Source: Apostichopus japonicus (Eukaryota; Echinodermata; Holothuroidea; Aspidochirotida; Stichopodidae). Taken from it: a stretch of 64,000 bases of DNA. The notes under the pieces were generated by a model. It had not been told where the DNA came from, ran no database searches, and worked only from the letters and a program-made list of their open reading frames with translations. Of the stretch, positions 48,052 through 60,860 are shown piece by piece (the first letter of the stretch is position 1; every line of letters starts with the position of its first letter). Position numbers and translations under genes: made by a program. The stretch is taken from NCBI RefSeq assembly GCF_037975245.1, contig NC_092563.1, forward strand, positions 9,063,001 through 9,127,000, given 5' to 3'.

Positions 48052-51000
48052 TTAAGAACGAACTTTGCAAAAAAATCGCCTCTAATGACTCGAGCAAATG
48101 GAGTGTTGTATGCAACTTCAATGTCTGGAAAGTGTAATTTCAGGTATCTGAAAGGCACATGCCAAACATTTTTCTTGCTTGTGTTATTTTAGTGCTTCAC
48201 TCAGATAGTGTCATAGTTGTCCCTGGGAAATGTCGTGAAAAGCAATCTCCCCCCACCCCACCTACTTTTGTGTAATATTTCCATATTACTCTTTGCATGC
48301 AGTTCTCAGTTTAATGTTAATGTTGCAAAGTGGGTAGTAGTTTACGCAGGATAACAGTTCCCACCTTATGAAGTGAGAGTGCAAAAAAGTTTGATATACA
48401 TGTTTACATTCAGTCACAGTCATCAAAGGATGGAATTAGCACGAGTAGTGGCTTGATTGTGTTGTTTTGCCTGCAAAGCTCTTTGCGAACATGATTAGTG
48501 AATATCGATAGACATTAATGTCATACATAGTTGAGTAAATTTAGCCAAATAGTCTATAAAGTTACTGTCCAGAACATACCTGGCTAGGGGTGGGATGGCT
48601 TTGGTGTACCTCAAAATTCAGATTACTGGCTAGGCCGATATATACTGCTTATGCCCTTTTGCCAAATTTACAGTGTTGGGAAAATATTGCAAATGGAGGA
48701 TGTGTTTGAATATTTGTACAACTCTAGATATGTTATAAGACTGAAATATTTAGGCTTGAGTTATGACCTAGGCTAACGTAAAATAAACCAAGGCTACGTA
48801 CATAGGCCTATGGTAGTCCAAGCCTATTTTCCTAGTATTGAATTGTTAGTGATAAGCCCAGGACATCATAACCGTCATGCCATGTTATTCTGGCATGCAT
48901 GTGGATCTATCTCTAGGGATACAGTATTAAGTAAAATGAGGTGATGATAATTGTTGTCATTAGGCTTTAGTCATATCGCATCCGAAAAGGACAGCCGTAG
49001 TCAGTCTAGGGGCCTAGGCTAACTTTATCCAAGGTCCAGTGAAAAACAATACAGCAGCTGAGCAGGCGACACTAGTAAAGTAATTAGATTCCTGTGTAAT
49101 TGCTTCGACTTATAAGGCTATAGAATAACCTGTGAAACTGCAGTCCACTGCCACATTTGTAACTATTTTAGGGTTCAAATGCGGCACACGGTATCACAAT
49201 TTCGAGTGATTTATGTCAACTTTATCACTTTAGTTATGTCAAAGACTTAGTGTTTGTATTACGCGTCGGTACTTTCTTGCCGTACAAGCAAAGCGCCACC
49301 ACTTATATGGCTTCAGTATATGTCGCATGACGTCGTTCTTCCTACTTCAATTTCTATGGCCAGTTCAGGGTTATATTATTATAGGTCAAAGGTCACGGGG
49401 CAGTCTAGCCGCAGTAATGGTTATGTAAACTACAATACTCACAACCAACGATCAACATCACAATTTTCACTATCATCGGTGGTTTTCGGCTGAAATTCCA
49501 AGGTACAAGTAGCTGTATGAAGAGTCAAATAAGTATTGACAAAATCCGAATGTGGAAAGTCGAGAGACTGAAGCAGTGTCTGAAAAACGAAACCACCAAG
49601 TGAGCGATAGAAAAGATGAACATGTTACTCGTACGACGCTGTGCACATGAACATACTGCAGGTAGCGGATGTGCGAGAAGAAAAAGCGCCATACTACAGT
49701 GTGATTTTGAACGTTGAGAACAAAGTAATGCCTGACCAGTTAAGAGATCTTGAAAACGGATTCGAAGGAGAAATTTCCGTACGAGAATGGCCACCAATCA
49801 TGTACTCGAGAAACTAACAGGGAATGGTCATCAGTTGAACTGTTTTGCTTGGTAAGTTACTGTACTTGTAAGTTGTAGTAGACCTAGTACAGTAGTTCAA
49901 CAAAATAACATCATATTTTTGAGGTCAGGAACTTAGTCATGGCATGCACAATACAGTACATACTCATGACGTAACCTTTTTTTGCCAATATACAGTATAC
50001 CCTAGCCTATCAAATGAAAAACAAATGAAACAAACTACAGAACAGAACTACCTGTACTGAACTTCACGATGAAGCTATAGGCCTAATGGACTTTATTATC
50101 AAACCATAGTCCAAGCACACTTACCAAGTACTAACTGAATCTAATTTCATTTTTTGGAATATTGTATTGTTGGCACACTGGCTGTGTATATGCATTTATA
50201 ATTATTTTTATTTTATCAGAATATGCACTATCTTGACCTATCATTATCACAGGCTTGGATCTTCTTGTAACCATATTGGAGCTATGCTATTCAAGGGTGG
50301 ACCTAGCCTAAAGGACTGGAATCACCCAGCAGTCTGACACAGATGGACCGTGCTAATGGAACCGTTATGGTGCAAAGAAAGAGACGGAACCGAAGTAAGT
50401 AATATAATAATATTAATATGAAAAGTTCCTTTGAATTATATTTTATAGGCAATGAAATGCTTTAAGAACAAAGGGTGTAAAATAAATTTCATGAAATAGA
50501 AATGAACAGTGATCATGAACAGTAGAGAAGCAAAAGGCTGTTCAAGATAATAGTACTTAGTTAACTTGTATACTTGAATACTGTACTCTGAAGTGCTGAG
50601 TAGTAAACTGAACTCTCAGCTCCCAGTATGTCCCTATTTAAACACTCCAAATTAACAACATTATAAAAAATGATGACCACTCCATGGGAGATAACTCTGA
50701 CTACAGCCAGAGATGAGGCAAGCCTGGTACAGCAAGGCCAGGGGTAATAAACATGGCTAGGTGTGAACATATATATGTAGATGTGTTTGTGACATACAGC
50801 CTTGGTTAGTTAAATTATGAGTAACACATGAATGTGAACTATTTAGGACAAGCATGATGACTAACATAATAACATGATATTGTAAGATATATACAGAAAA
50901 CATAACATTTAGAAACATAAAAACCTAAACAGAATAATGAACCCTTGTGATAATACCATAACTGTCGCAAATCTCTCACCTTGATTTCTTTCTCAATACC

Positions 51001-51221
51001 AAATTCAAATTCAACAAAACACACAAGTGTTGCTAACATAGTGTTTGAATTCGAAAAATAATGTTTCTATTTATGGCACTTTTTGACAAATTGGTTGATA
51101 CTGAAGCTCCAGCATAGTTCGTTCATATGAAGAATAAATGTTTATTTGTTATTTGTCCTATAGTTTCGGTGCTAGAAGATGATCAAAAATGAATTATAAC
51201 TTGTTCTATTTTCTGTTCCAG
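48052..51221. other. upstream region of the HECT gene
   Basis: An ATG at 50343 followed by 17 codons and a strong donor (gaaGTAAGT at 50395) looks like a first exon. Joining it directly to 51222 in its phase gives an early stop, so either another exon is missing or it is chance. The other frames are unsupported. Confidence 0.35.
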
Positions 51222-54200
51222 ATGAAGGTACCATCTATTTTTACTCAGAGAACACTCACTGAGTGTGGTTTGTGGGAGAAGAAGGTCCTCATTCCTTCGG
51301 ATTTGCTTCCTTCAGAAGTAATGGACGTAATTACTCGCTACTACCCGGAACTGAGAGACGTGAGTGGTTTCGAAAACATGAAAGCCGATGGGCTGTCAAA
51401 ATGCCTTCATGTGATCCCCATACCAGGAGGAGGATTTACTGCTGCAAATTTAAAAAATGTGGCAAAACATGCGAAAATATATCTTCGACCTATCCAGTGC
51501 GATCTGGCATTGGCTACCACTGTGAGTAATATTTCAAATTGCTTGTATCAAAAAATGACTTTACCAATATTCGGTATAATGCTTAAACCAGTTCAAGGTA
51601 TTTTCATTTCCACATGGCCATTTCTGGTTAGCTGGGGTGTTATGGATTTGAAACTTGGTCCTGTGGTTTTCTTGCATATAGCATAATTGAATGAGGTTTC
51701 AACATCTCTTTTGCGGTTTCATTAATTTTAATTCCCTCTTTAACAATTGACATCTCCACATAAAGACATATGCTCATCAAGCTTAGGTAATTTAAGTAAC
51801 GTTAGTCGTGTCCAAAAAAAATTATAAAAGAGTTACTGTATGCCTCTATTTTTTGCCCTTATCTGAATTATTTGTCTTACTTATTCTTATAACCTGATTT
51901 TTTTCTCATGTTAGCGTACATACTGTTAATACTGTGTTGCAGAAATTATATCATTGCTTATAGAAGCCGAACAATCGAAAAAAGCGTATTTTCCGGTACT
52001 TCATGATGCAGTATATACCATGCCAAAGACATATCACGCAAGCCAATATGTAGTGACAATGGTTAATGCTTCAATTATGGTGCCGTGCATGCAAGAAATG
52101 ATGTTTCTGTTTTTTTTTTACGAAACGAGTCCCCAAACCATGTACTGTACCTACCAGATGATTAAAAAAATATTACGATTGAGAATGATAATGAGAATAA
52201 CAGTTCTCCAATCAAATTTTGGTAATGTTTGTTGTGATGTACACTGTAGCATTACTAAATCAATCTATCATCATTTATTAATTACTTTTTTCCTACCATT
52301 ATGTAGACAACAACCAATACAGATGAAAATGAAGTTCAGATTAAGTGCAACAACTGTAATGTGATGATACCCCAGACGAAGCTGAGAAGTCACGTGAGAT
52401 CTTGCCGGCTGCCAGGACAAGACGCAAGGTCAGTGCATGAACATGCAATCCACAGTGTTGTAAATCGCTTGCACATCTTTAATGTTTGAACATCTTTTCA
52501 TATTTGCTCTTATGATTATATTTAATCTTACACGGAGGCGCTCGACGATATGTGAAAGAATGAAAACCCAAGGGGTCGGCGATACACTCCCAATTCCCAG
52601 ATGTACTGCTATCTCTTGTACACGCACATTGGTGTAGTCAGATATGGCTATAAGTGCAGTTATGTACTTTGTAAAAATATACACGTGCACATTATCAATT
52701 TCCACTGAATCATCCGCTCATTTTTAAACAGGGATTTTCTCCGCTGCAATAGGCTTTATCTAAAACGTTTCAACGATTTCCAAAATTCAGATTTCAAAGC
52801 ACAGTGAACGTTCTCGTCCAAAACTTCGGACATGTTCAATGGTAACTCCCAAGCAACAGACAGCAACAGATAATTTCCTAATGCTAATACTTCTCTAAAC
52901 TGTACTCCAATATCATGCTTCAAAGCACTGGTATTGACAGTGCAGACAGTTCCTTACCTTGATCTGATAGAAACATGATATTCATACTGCTCGTACTGAC
53001 AATACGAGTGCTCTGAAGCCGGACATGACACTACTATTTTTTGTACTCTGTGAACATCACTACAAGTAGCTGCCAAAATGCCCTGAAATGAACGATGTAT
53101 ATATAAAAAATTGGGGGGGGGTGTATGTCGCAATACAAACAGCTCGATAGGTAGGCAATTATTATCACAAGGATAGTTTGTTTCAACAGTTACCCAAATG
53201 TGCAAATATCAATATTTGAAAAAAAATGGAATTAATTGTTAACTTTGTATTTCTGGTCTTCATTACGACGATTAATTTTATGTTTACAATTTATGTTCTG
53301 TTCTGTTTATAACTTCATAGTCACCAACGTCTGATTTATATTTCATGCTTGTTTTATCTTTAGACACATTTGTGACTACATCAACATAGTAGATCCAGAT
53401 GATGACAGGGATCAAAACGACGAGGTGCTGAATGCTGTCATTGAAGAAAGCTTGTTGGAAGTACAAGATACAAGGTGAGATGATAACAGTTCTGCAGCAT
53501 ATTATGCAGACCCTATTACAATGTAATGTGTTAGTCTATTGTATGCATTCCTCTTTCTATAGAAACACTAGCAGCTGGCTCACAATTAATCCCCGTCGAA
53601 CTGACATACCCTGGATACATTCATGACTATCGTATAGTGAAGCCTTCTTTTTCGGCATATAAAACATATATATTATATATGAGACCAATGTGTTTCGTTA
53701 ACTTACTACATGAATATTCATTACTTATCACCTATCTTTATTTAATACCCGTCGAACTGACATATCCTGGATATATTCATGACTATCGAATAGTGAATTC
53801 TTCGTTTTCGGCATATAAAACATATGCGACCAATGCGTTCGTTAACTTACTACATGAATATTCATTACTTATCACCTATCTTTAACAACAAAATGAAAAT
53901 CATACTACTTTATGTTGGTCAAAGAATATGTAGCTATGTTCAGTTTGGTGAACAATTGAATATCAGCAAATTGAAGCCCTTATCTATGTATTGGAGGGTA
54001 AACGCCACACAAACATTCTAACTGTGATCGGGAAGAGTGTGATTTATCTTTTGATTCTGTAGTACAAGGCCTGCCTTGCATATAGTAACGATATATATGT
54101 AGTGAAAGATGGTACTGGTTCTATGGCTCCACTAAGTTAAACATTGCTTCACCTCTGACCGTGTTATGCATGGTTATTTTGAAAGGGACCGCGGAGACGT

Positions 54201-56649
54201 GGAGGGGGGGGGAATGATGGCTGTAGTGTCCCCCACATGTAAATTTGGACGTCCAATTTTCACCAATGTTTTGGTGGTCATATTTTTGCCTTCAAAGACA
54301 CACACACTTCAAAATCTGTTAGTAACCAAGGCTAAGTAAAAAGAACAACACTATTTTCAATGACTGTGTAAAGACCGCTTGGTTGGAGAAAGAATAACAA
54401 AATGTACTTCAGAACTACATAAGTTCTGAGCTTATTTCTTTAATCATTGCATTGATTTATTTATTTTAATAGTGACCAACCTTCCCTCGATGCGTGCCTT
54501 CAAGAATCGCTTGAAAATTTTCAGCAGGCAAAGATGGAAGCACCTATGATTGTTGTCGTGCGGAGAAGGAAAATTTTGAGGTCAGCGATAGATGCTACCA
54601 AAAGTGCAGATTTTTCTTTCCTTAAAGAACCAAAGGTGCTTTTTTCAGGAGAAGAAGCGGACGACTTGGGTGGTCCAAAGGGGGAGTTTTTTCAGGTAAT
54701 TACAACAACAAAAAGTTTTGTTGATCTTAACAATTTCAGTTACTTTGAGTGACTGAATATCAATCATATCTCTCGCTTGAAATGTTTTACAATGTAAAAG
54801 TGATCCGTTTTTCACACACATATATAAGGGCTACAAATGACTTGCATTTTGTTTTTGGACGCACTTCGTGCTGGACATTTCCAGCATTTAACTTTCCAAT
54901 TGACACTTCATTCAGTTTAGATCAGAACATGAATGTGGAATATACTTCTTAGAGGGCGGGGATTAATTGAAGGTACACTACCATGACAACTCGTACTCTT
55001 AAAGGAAGATAGGCTAGTTATAATTAAAAACAATTAACAATAAAACTGCCTCAGTTGACGTCACCAGTCTTATGTAAAATTCAAGTAAAAACCATTTTTT
55101 TGTAACGAAATTTACTGGTGGAAATTGGTACTGCTGAGGCAGTTTTGATTGGAAATCTTTCCAGGATGCATATTTAGAGCAGATTTGGTGGGATACCGTA
55201 CAAGAAGTTAAGCAAACTATATGCCTCAACTACCTATCCTCCTTTAAATGATATTCGTTCAAATTTTGATCACTATTTTGAAGACGTGCTACATAAACTG
55301 TGAATAGATTTCGCCGCCTTTTCTATATTGATACAGTCTACTCATGCAACATGTACCTGACATGGGCATCTTCGAGGGGACTTCTCCAAAAACTATACTT
55401 GACCCATTCGATTACTCATCTGAATTGGGGTTTATATCGAGTGGCTGGGCAATTCATCGCGTGGAGTTTGATGTCACGGAGGACCGAGCTGTCCAATATT
55501 CCACCCTGTGGTTTCCAACATGATAAGTAACGTGCCAGGAACATCAGAGGAAAAACTGGAAATCTGTGATGTCACAGATGAAGAAGCTGTACAAAACCTG
55601 CAAATGGTTAGTCAAAACACAATACAATGATACAGGATCAGGCGTGATTATGACCTGGGCTCTCAGCAGTCGGCAAGTCAAATTTTATTGGATAGTGTTC
55701 AAGCAATTTGAATTTGTGATTATGTACCCGCATAACGTGTGTTGCTAACCAAAGCAGACCGTACACTAAAGGTTGAATATATATTCGTTCCGATCGTTGA
55801 ATATATAATGTTAACAGTGTGATCACTGTGTTGCTACGTAAGTTGTCGTCTCTGCAAGTAGTTCTAATAACTGATGATTTTTTTCGTATATGAAATGGAT
55901 GTGTCACAACACCATGTACAACAAAGAAATGTAAGAATGAACAAGATTGGTAAGAAATATTTTTATTAAACGCCTGTCCCCCATAGTGCTAACGACCTAC
56001 ATTATACGATATACAAAACTCCATGTAGCCTTTATTCTACGTATCCATGTTGTAATGATGATTAAAACGTTTTCCAAATTGTGTATGTTAGCATTTTGGG
56101 AGTTGGCAGCCTAGTCTGAACAATTTAAAACTAGAAAGTTCAAAGGCAAGATATCGATCACAATCTGTTCAGATAACAAATAAGTAAAAAAATACTTAGA
56201 TTTTGTTTTATTGATTGTTGCGTAGTTGTTTTGTTTGTTTGTGAGGTGGCAGGGCCATCCGACGAATGTTGTTATTCTGTAGTTTAACTTTCTTTTGTAT
56301 ATATAGATTAGTGACAGCACTTCCCAGGAAGACCTGGACCGCATGGGCAGCAGGCCGAGGATGCCCGGACATTTTCGGTGCAAAACTGGCCGACAAAGAT
56401 AAAATTATTCAGTGCCTCTTGCATCGTGTACTGAGGTTTGTGTCAGGAGCCGATGTGGTGTCACCGACTGGGTTCCACAAACATTTAGAAATTAGTTTTT
56501 TTACACCTGTTCAAGGAAGGAGGAACTTTCCAACATCATCGACTTGTGGCCTGGGACTCCATCTACCAAGGGTAATATCTGACCTTGAGGTTTTCAAGAG
56601 GGATATGATGGAGGCAATTTTAGGTTCCTCTGGATTTGGGAAAATTTGA
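51222..56649 (+). CDS. HECT-domain E3 ubiquitin ligase, G2E3-like (reading frame broken in HECT exons)
   Basis: Exons 51222-51521, 52307-52428, 53364-53474 and 54473-54695 have good splice sites and matching phases. They give a ubiquitin-like N-terminal module ending in KIYLRP, a C2HC finger (C-x2-C-x11-H-x3-C, CNNCNV to RSC), an acidic linker and the HECT start (RRRKILRSAID, then FSGEEADDLGGPKGEFF). HECT continues in exons about 55337-55606 (LLMQHVPDMGIFEG, YRVAGQFIAWSL, HGGP) and 56307-56649 (ADKDKIIQCLLHRVL, FVSGADVV, FPTSSTCGLGLHLP, stop). The Cys in SSTCGL is the catalytic thioester Cys of the C-lobe. HECT ligases accept ubiquitin on this Cys and pass it to substrates. Four +1 shifts disturb the HECT part (after GEFF, in the A-run near 55392, near 55474 before HGGP, and near 56345). 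In relatives as I remember them, about a hundred residues separate HRVL from FVSG; here they are adjacent. Either a pseudogene or assembly errors plus a deletion. The start at 51222 may be internal. Confidence 0.65.
53587..53884 (+). repeat. two-copy tandem duplication, about 155 bp, in HECT-gene intron
   Basis: The unit from ccccgtcgaactgacatacc through catgactatcg, tttcggcatataaaacatat and gaatattcattacttatcac occurs twice, starting near 53588 and 53746. Confidence 0.9.
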
Positions 56650-56719
56650 GTGGGGGGGGGGGCGGCTTAAAGTGAAATGTTCACACACATACCAACACAC
56701 ACATATATAATTATAAAAT

Positions 56720-56724
<5 letters not shown>

Positions 56725-56775
<51 letters not shown>
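56725..56775. repeat. TA microsatellite
   Basis: About 50 bp of (TA)n at the left edge of the Penelope-like region. Confidence 0.93.
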
Positions 56776-56789
56776 ACACAGCTCTTCTT

Positions 56790-57100
56790 CAGTTGCAGTA
56801 ATGAAATGGAAGAAACTAGACCTTATTGGGATTTAACTGTGAGCAGTTTTGAAGAAGCCGTAGAGAATGACAAATTTGAGGTCAGATAGGCTGTGATTAG
56901 GGAGATTAAAGTGTTCTGCAACTGGGAAATTTTTACAGATACTTAGTTTGTGGTTATTGAACCGAAGCCTGAACTTAGTGCTGGTTTCGCCAATATACTG
57001 TAGGTGACCTGGGGGCACTTGCAACAATAAAGAAGGTAGATGACATTGGCTGAGTCGCAACCAAATCTACCAGGTCTCAGAGTGGTGCCTGATTTTCCAG
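56790..57100 (-). mobile_element. inverted partial copy of the Penelope-like GIY-YIG end
   Basis: The minus strand repeats sequence found at about 59217-59450 on the plus strand: aggcaccactctgagacctg, gttgcgactcagccaatgtc and the YIGETSTKFRLRFNNHKLSI coding part. It is joined head-to-head to the 5' end of the main element. Inverted terminal fragments of this kind are known for Penelope-like elements. Confidence 0.82.
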
Positions 57101-59555
57101 AAGAAGATCAACGACCATTTGAGTAAGTCCCTTCACATTGAACTTAATAAGAGTCTCAAGCGGAAGAACAAGAAACTGGGATCCCTAATCCGCCGTTCTC
57201 CCATTCTTAATAAACTCATCCGAAACAACACCGCTTCCTCAACACCTGACAAATATATTCACCTCAACAAGATGCTCAACACACGTCTACTGAAGGAGCC
57301 AGAAACAAGGAGTCTGAGACTTCCCAGGTTGTCAATCTTTCTTGCCATGAACTCACCTCACGACAGGCGAATGTGTTGAAACTAGGGCTTTCATATTGCC
57401 CTACAGCCCAGGTGGACCCTGTGGAACTGACCAATGATTTTAACCAATTCACTCGGAAAGTTCGCCTACGAGAATGGGCAGACAGCAAAGAACCATTTAA
57501 CAGCCCACTAATCGTACAACGCAACATAGCCAAGAAGACCTGGACACCACCTGACAACCTGACGCATTTATAAACAGCTTTGTAAATACAGCCAACTCGC
57601 ATCTCAGTTCATTTCTCTCGTCCGTTTGCACCAAAACACCAGCACCCAGCAACTTCGACAAATCTGACCACAATGCCCTAAACGAACTCCTTCGTAACTC
57701 AGATATAATTATCAAACCAGCAGACAAAGGAGGGGCTATTGTGGTTATGGACACCACCAACTATGTTGCAGAGGCACAAAAGCAACTTTCTGACATTCGT
57801 TTCTACAGACTACTGGACAGCGATCCCACCTCTCAATACCACAGACACCTAATTTCTTTGGTAAATTCGTTTAACGCTAAGGTAAGAGAAGAGGTTTTAA
57901 AGCTCATACCCTCCGCCCCCACACCTGCACCCTTCTACACACTCCCGCACCCTTCTACACACTCCCCAAAATACATAAACTTAAAGGCCTTGTCAGCAAT
58001 CAACGTAACAATGCTGATCAACTGTCAGACCACGAGGTGTTCGAAATCTCTCGTAAACAACATATTTTCACCCCCGGTAGGCCTATAGTGGTATTGGTAT
58101 TGGTACCCTTACAGAATACATTTCCGCCTATGTTGACCGATTTTTACAACCTCTTCTCTCCAACATACCCAGCTATATTCAAGATAGCACCCACTGAAGG
58201 TGCCATTCTGGTAACCATGGACGTTTCTGCCCGGTACACCGATATCCCCCATAACGAAGGTGTCCTGGCTTGTAATAAGATGATGGCGTCCAATGATGTC
58301 ACCCAACATTGTGAGATATCGCAGCTCATTAAGTTTATACTTGAGCATAATAATTTTACCTTCAATGGTCGTCATTATCTGCAACCAAAGGCACAGCCAT
58401 GGGTACCCAAATGGCCCCCTCATATGCTAATATTTTTATGCATTACCTGGAACAAGAATAACTTTCTTCATCCTCTTACAAACCATGTATCTATGTACGT
58501 TATATTGATGATATTTTTATGTTATGGGATAAGGGCGAACAAGAACTGGACAACTTTTTCATGTTTGCCAATGATTTTCACGATTCCATAAAGTTTACCA
58601 CCAAACGGTCCTCAAAGCAAATCCCCTTCCTCGATGTACTCGTCATGATTGAAGATCACAAAATAGAGACATCGGTGTATGCCAAACCAACTGATAGGCA
58701 CTCTCATCTCCACTTTACTAGTTTTCATCCCCACCACACCAAAAATTCCATTGTTTACAGCCAGTTACTTAGATACCGGCGTATCTGCTCATGTGACCAA
58801 ACTTTTCATAATAAGGCCATTGAACTTCTTGAACTCAAATAAGGATACCCGTACCGACTACTGAACTTCCACCTCAAACGGGTTCTGTCCTTATATAGTC
58901 TCCTGACCTATCGAAACAAATCTGATTCTGATAGACTACCCCTCTTTGTCACTTACCACCCCTCCCTTCGCCCCCTCTTCAATGAAATCAAACAAGCTTG
59001 GGGCACTCTAGGTTCCGACCCCACAATAGCTGAACTTTTCAAAGCCCCCCCCCTGTCATAGCCTATAGACAACCACGTAACATCCGATCAGTGCTGGTTC
59101 GCACTAATCTGGCTCCACCCAGTGATGAGTCTGGTAGTGGAAACATCACTTGCAACAAACCGAGATGCTTGGTGTGCACACACCTCGACCCCTCTCCCGC
59201 TTTGCTCCACCGGGCCTCAGGCACCACTCTGAGACCTGGTAGATTTGGTTGCGACTCAGCCAATGTCATCTACCTCCTTTATTGTTGCAAGTGCCCCCAG
59301 GTCACCTATATTGGCGAAACCAGCACTAAGTTCAGGCTTCGGTTCAATAACCACAAACTAAGTATCCGCAAAATAACCCAGGTTTCCCTGTTGCAGAACA
59401 CTTTAATCTCCCTAATCACAGCCTATCTGACTTCAAATTTGTCATTCTCTACTGCTCAGGATAGAAGTAACCGGGAACTAAAAACCATCATATGCCTCAA
59501 CACACACAACAATGGGCTCAACAGAGATCTCTCTTTTATGGGTATACATAATACA

Positions 59556-59560
<5 letters not shown>
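57062..59560 (+). pseudogene. Penelope-like retroelement: reverse transcriptase plus GIY-YIG endonuclease, decayed
   Basis: Pieces in three frames together follow the order of a Penelope-like polyprotein. These are an N-terminal linker (57119-57570), IIKPADKGGAIVVMD (57708 on), LPKIHK-type and GRPIV segments (about 57940-58090), VSARYTDIPHNEG (RT motif A region, about 58228), GTAMGTQMAPSYANIFM (58390 on), the catalytic YIDD at 58501-58512, FLDVLV and YAKPTDRHSHLHF (about 58630-58720), then VIYLLYCCKC and TYIGETSTKFRLRF (GIY-YIG nuclease, 59263-59360) and an LNTHNNGLN ending. At least five frameshifts and an in-frame stop at 58459-58461 make it non-functional. Key residues that survive are the YIDD aspartates and the YIG. 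Confidence 0.88.
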
Positions 59561-59578
<18 letters not shown>

Positions 59579-59586
<8 letters not shown>

Positions 59587-59751
59587 TGATACTAGATGAG
59601 ACTAGTGGAACACTAGTAGTTGTAACTCGGAGTTTCACGCTTTATTGCGATCTTCAGACAACTCAGAGTTGTCTGAAGATCGCAATAAAGCGTGAAACTC
59701 CGAGTTACAACTACTAGTGTTCCACTAGTCTCATCTAGTATCAACATATAT
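59579..59751. repeat. perfect 173-bp palindrome
   Basis: Two 86-bp arms are exactly complementary around a single central A at 59665 (caactc A gagttg). It directly follows a TA run after the Penelope-like element. The right arm contains tctgaagatcgcaataaagc followed by gtgaaac. The open frames on the minus strand here are by-products. Confidence 0.95.
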
Positions 59752-59828
59752 TCCGCTCTGTCCAATGGACATAGAGCACTCTGCGCCAAGATAGACGCCA
59801 ACCTACCCTATATATATATATATATATA

Positions 59829-59862
<34 letters not shown>
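59752..59862. repeat. TA microsatellites next to the palindrome
   Basis: A 58-bp spacer (ttccgctctgtccaatggac...) is followed by (TA)n from about 59810 to 59862 with a short interruption. Confidence 0.85.
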
Positions 59863-59863
<1 letters not shown>

Positions 59864-60654
59864 GTGTGTTTGAAGCCATATTCACTTCTTCAATAAAGTC
59901 AATAGGAAATCAGTCATCAACTGCTGTTTGCCAGAGTTGCAATGGTGACTTCCTTCCGTGCGGATCTTGTGTTGTATGGTCCCTAATTATTGGCAAAAAT
60001 ACGAAATGAAGCGCTGCCAGATCCACCTCTTCGTCTCATGAAAGAACCTCTGCGTCTTCCATTTTGTAGAATATGTTATAATATGTACTGACGCATCCCT
60101 GTGAAAGATTAATTAATAAATGTCATTTTGAAGGTATGGAACATCACAGGGCTAGAACCTGGCGGTCAGTGGCACATGACAAAGATATATATTAGGAGAG
60201 CTGTAGTTTCATTGTGCCAAACCCTCAATTTAAAAAAAAATTTACTCCAAAGTTTTCCTGTCGGCTGATATTTTAAACATATAGCGAAGCCCACACACCG
60301 ATACATGGTGCAGCTTCAGCATATCATTCGGGTAATGATGTTTAATACCTTTTAACGGTAGCTCACAGTTTGTTTGCTCACGTATGATCTACAGAAGTTG
60401 GTAAAGCAAATTGTTTTGTATTATTTTTACACAATTCACTCACATATTATTAATTTAATATTCAATGTTGGCTTGATTATGTATCTTGGTTAGTTATTCA
60501 TGTATACCATTTCAACCCACTAAAGGTATATGTGTAGTTATTTAGTTAATTAAAAAACAGTGATGTTAGTAATTGTTTAATATAGCATACTGTAAACAAA
60601 TCCCTCCAAAATCGTTCAATTCGTTGATTGTGGACACTCCTCCCTGTAATGAAT
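59863..60654. other. intergenic, nothing recognised
   Basis: AT-rich sequence, no gene support. Confidence 0.4.
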
Positions 60655-60860
60655 GACCCTGCAGCGTCATCTCGTCTTAACGGATGGTGCAACATAAAAG
60701 AGCAAACAAGAACACTTTCCCCGCCCTTGTCCGTTGTACTTGTTTTGGTAACCCGAACTCGATGACGCCCATCTTGAATGCATCAAACATCGTCTGGGCC
60801 TTGTTGTTGTTTGCGCAGTTTAAAAACACTGGCATCCGACTGTATCCGTCAACGCGCCAT
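60655..60860 (-). pseudogene. integrase-core (DDE) exon fragment
   Basis: On the minus strand an acceptor (ttccttatttag, AG at 60861-60862) opens an exon reading WRVDGYSRMPVFLNCANNNK, then [15 protein letters not shown] one-base shift leads to [20 protein letters not shown]. This is the IDGYSR...GLP...RxDxGGEN core of an intron-containing integrase-like family common in marine invertebrates and fish. The first two acidic residues of the catalytic triad are VDG and TDK. About six residues normally between WR and DGYSR appear to be missing, and the frame shift breaks it. No flanking exon was identified. Confidence 0.7.

Noticed and set aside
50343-50394. First coding exon of the HECT gene
   Set aside because: Good donor, but joining it to the next exon in phase gives a stop; kept only as a remark.
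52430-53205. Minus-strand frames of 83-91 codons within the HECT gene
   Set aside because: No recognisable domain, and they lie in an intron of the plus-strand gene.
59456-59801. Minus-strand frames over the palindrome
   Set aside because: Products of the palindrome and TA microsatellite.
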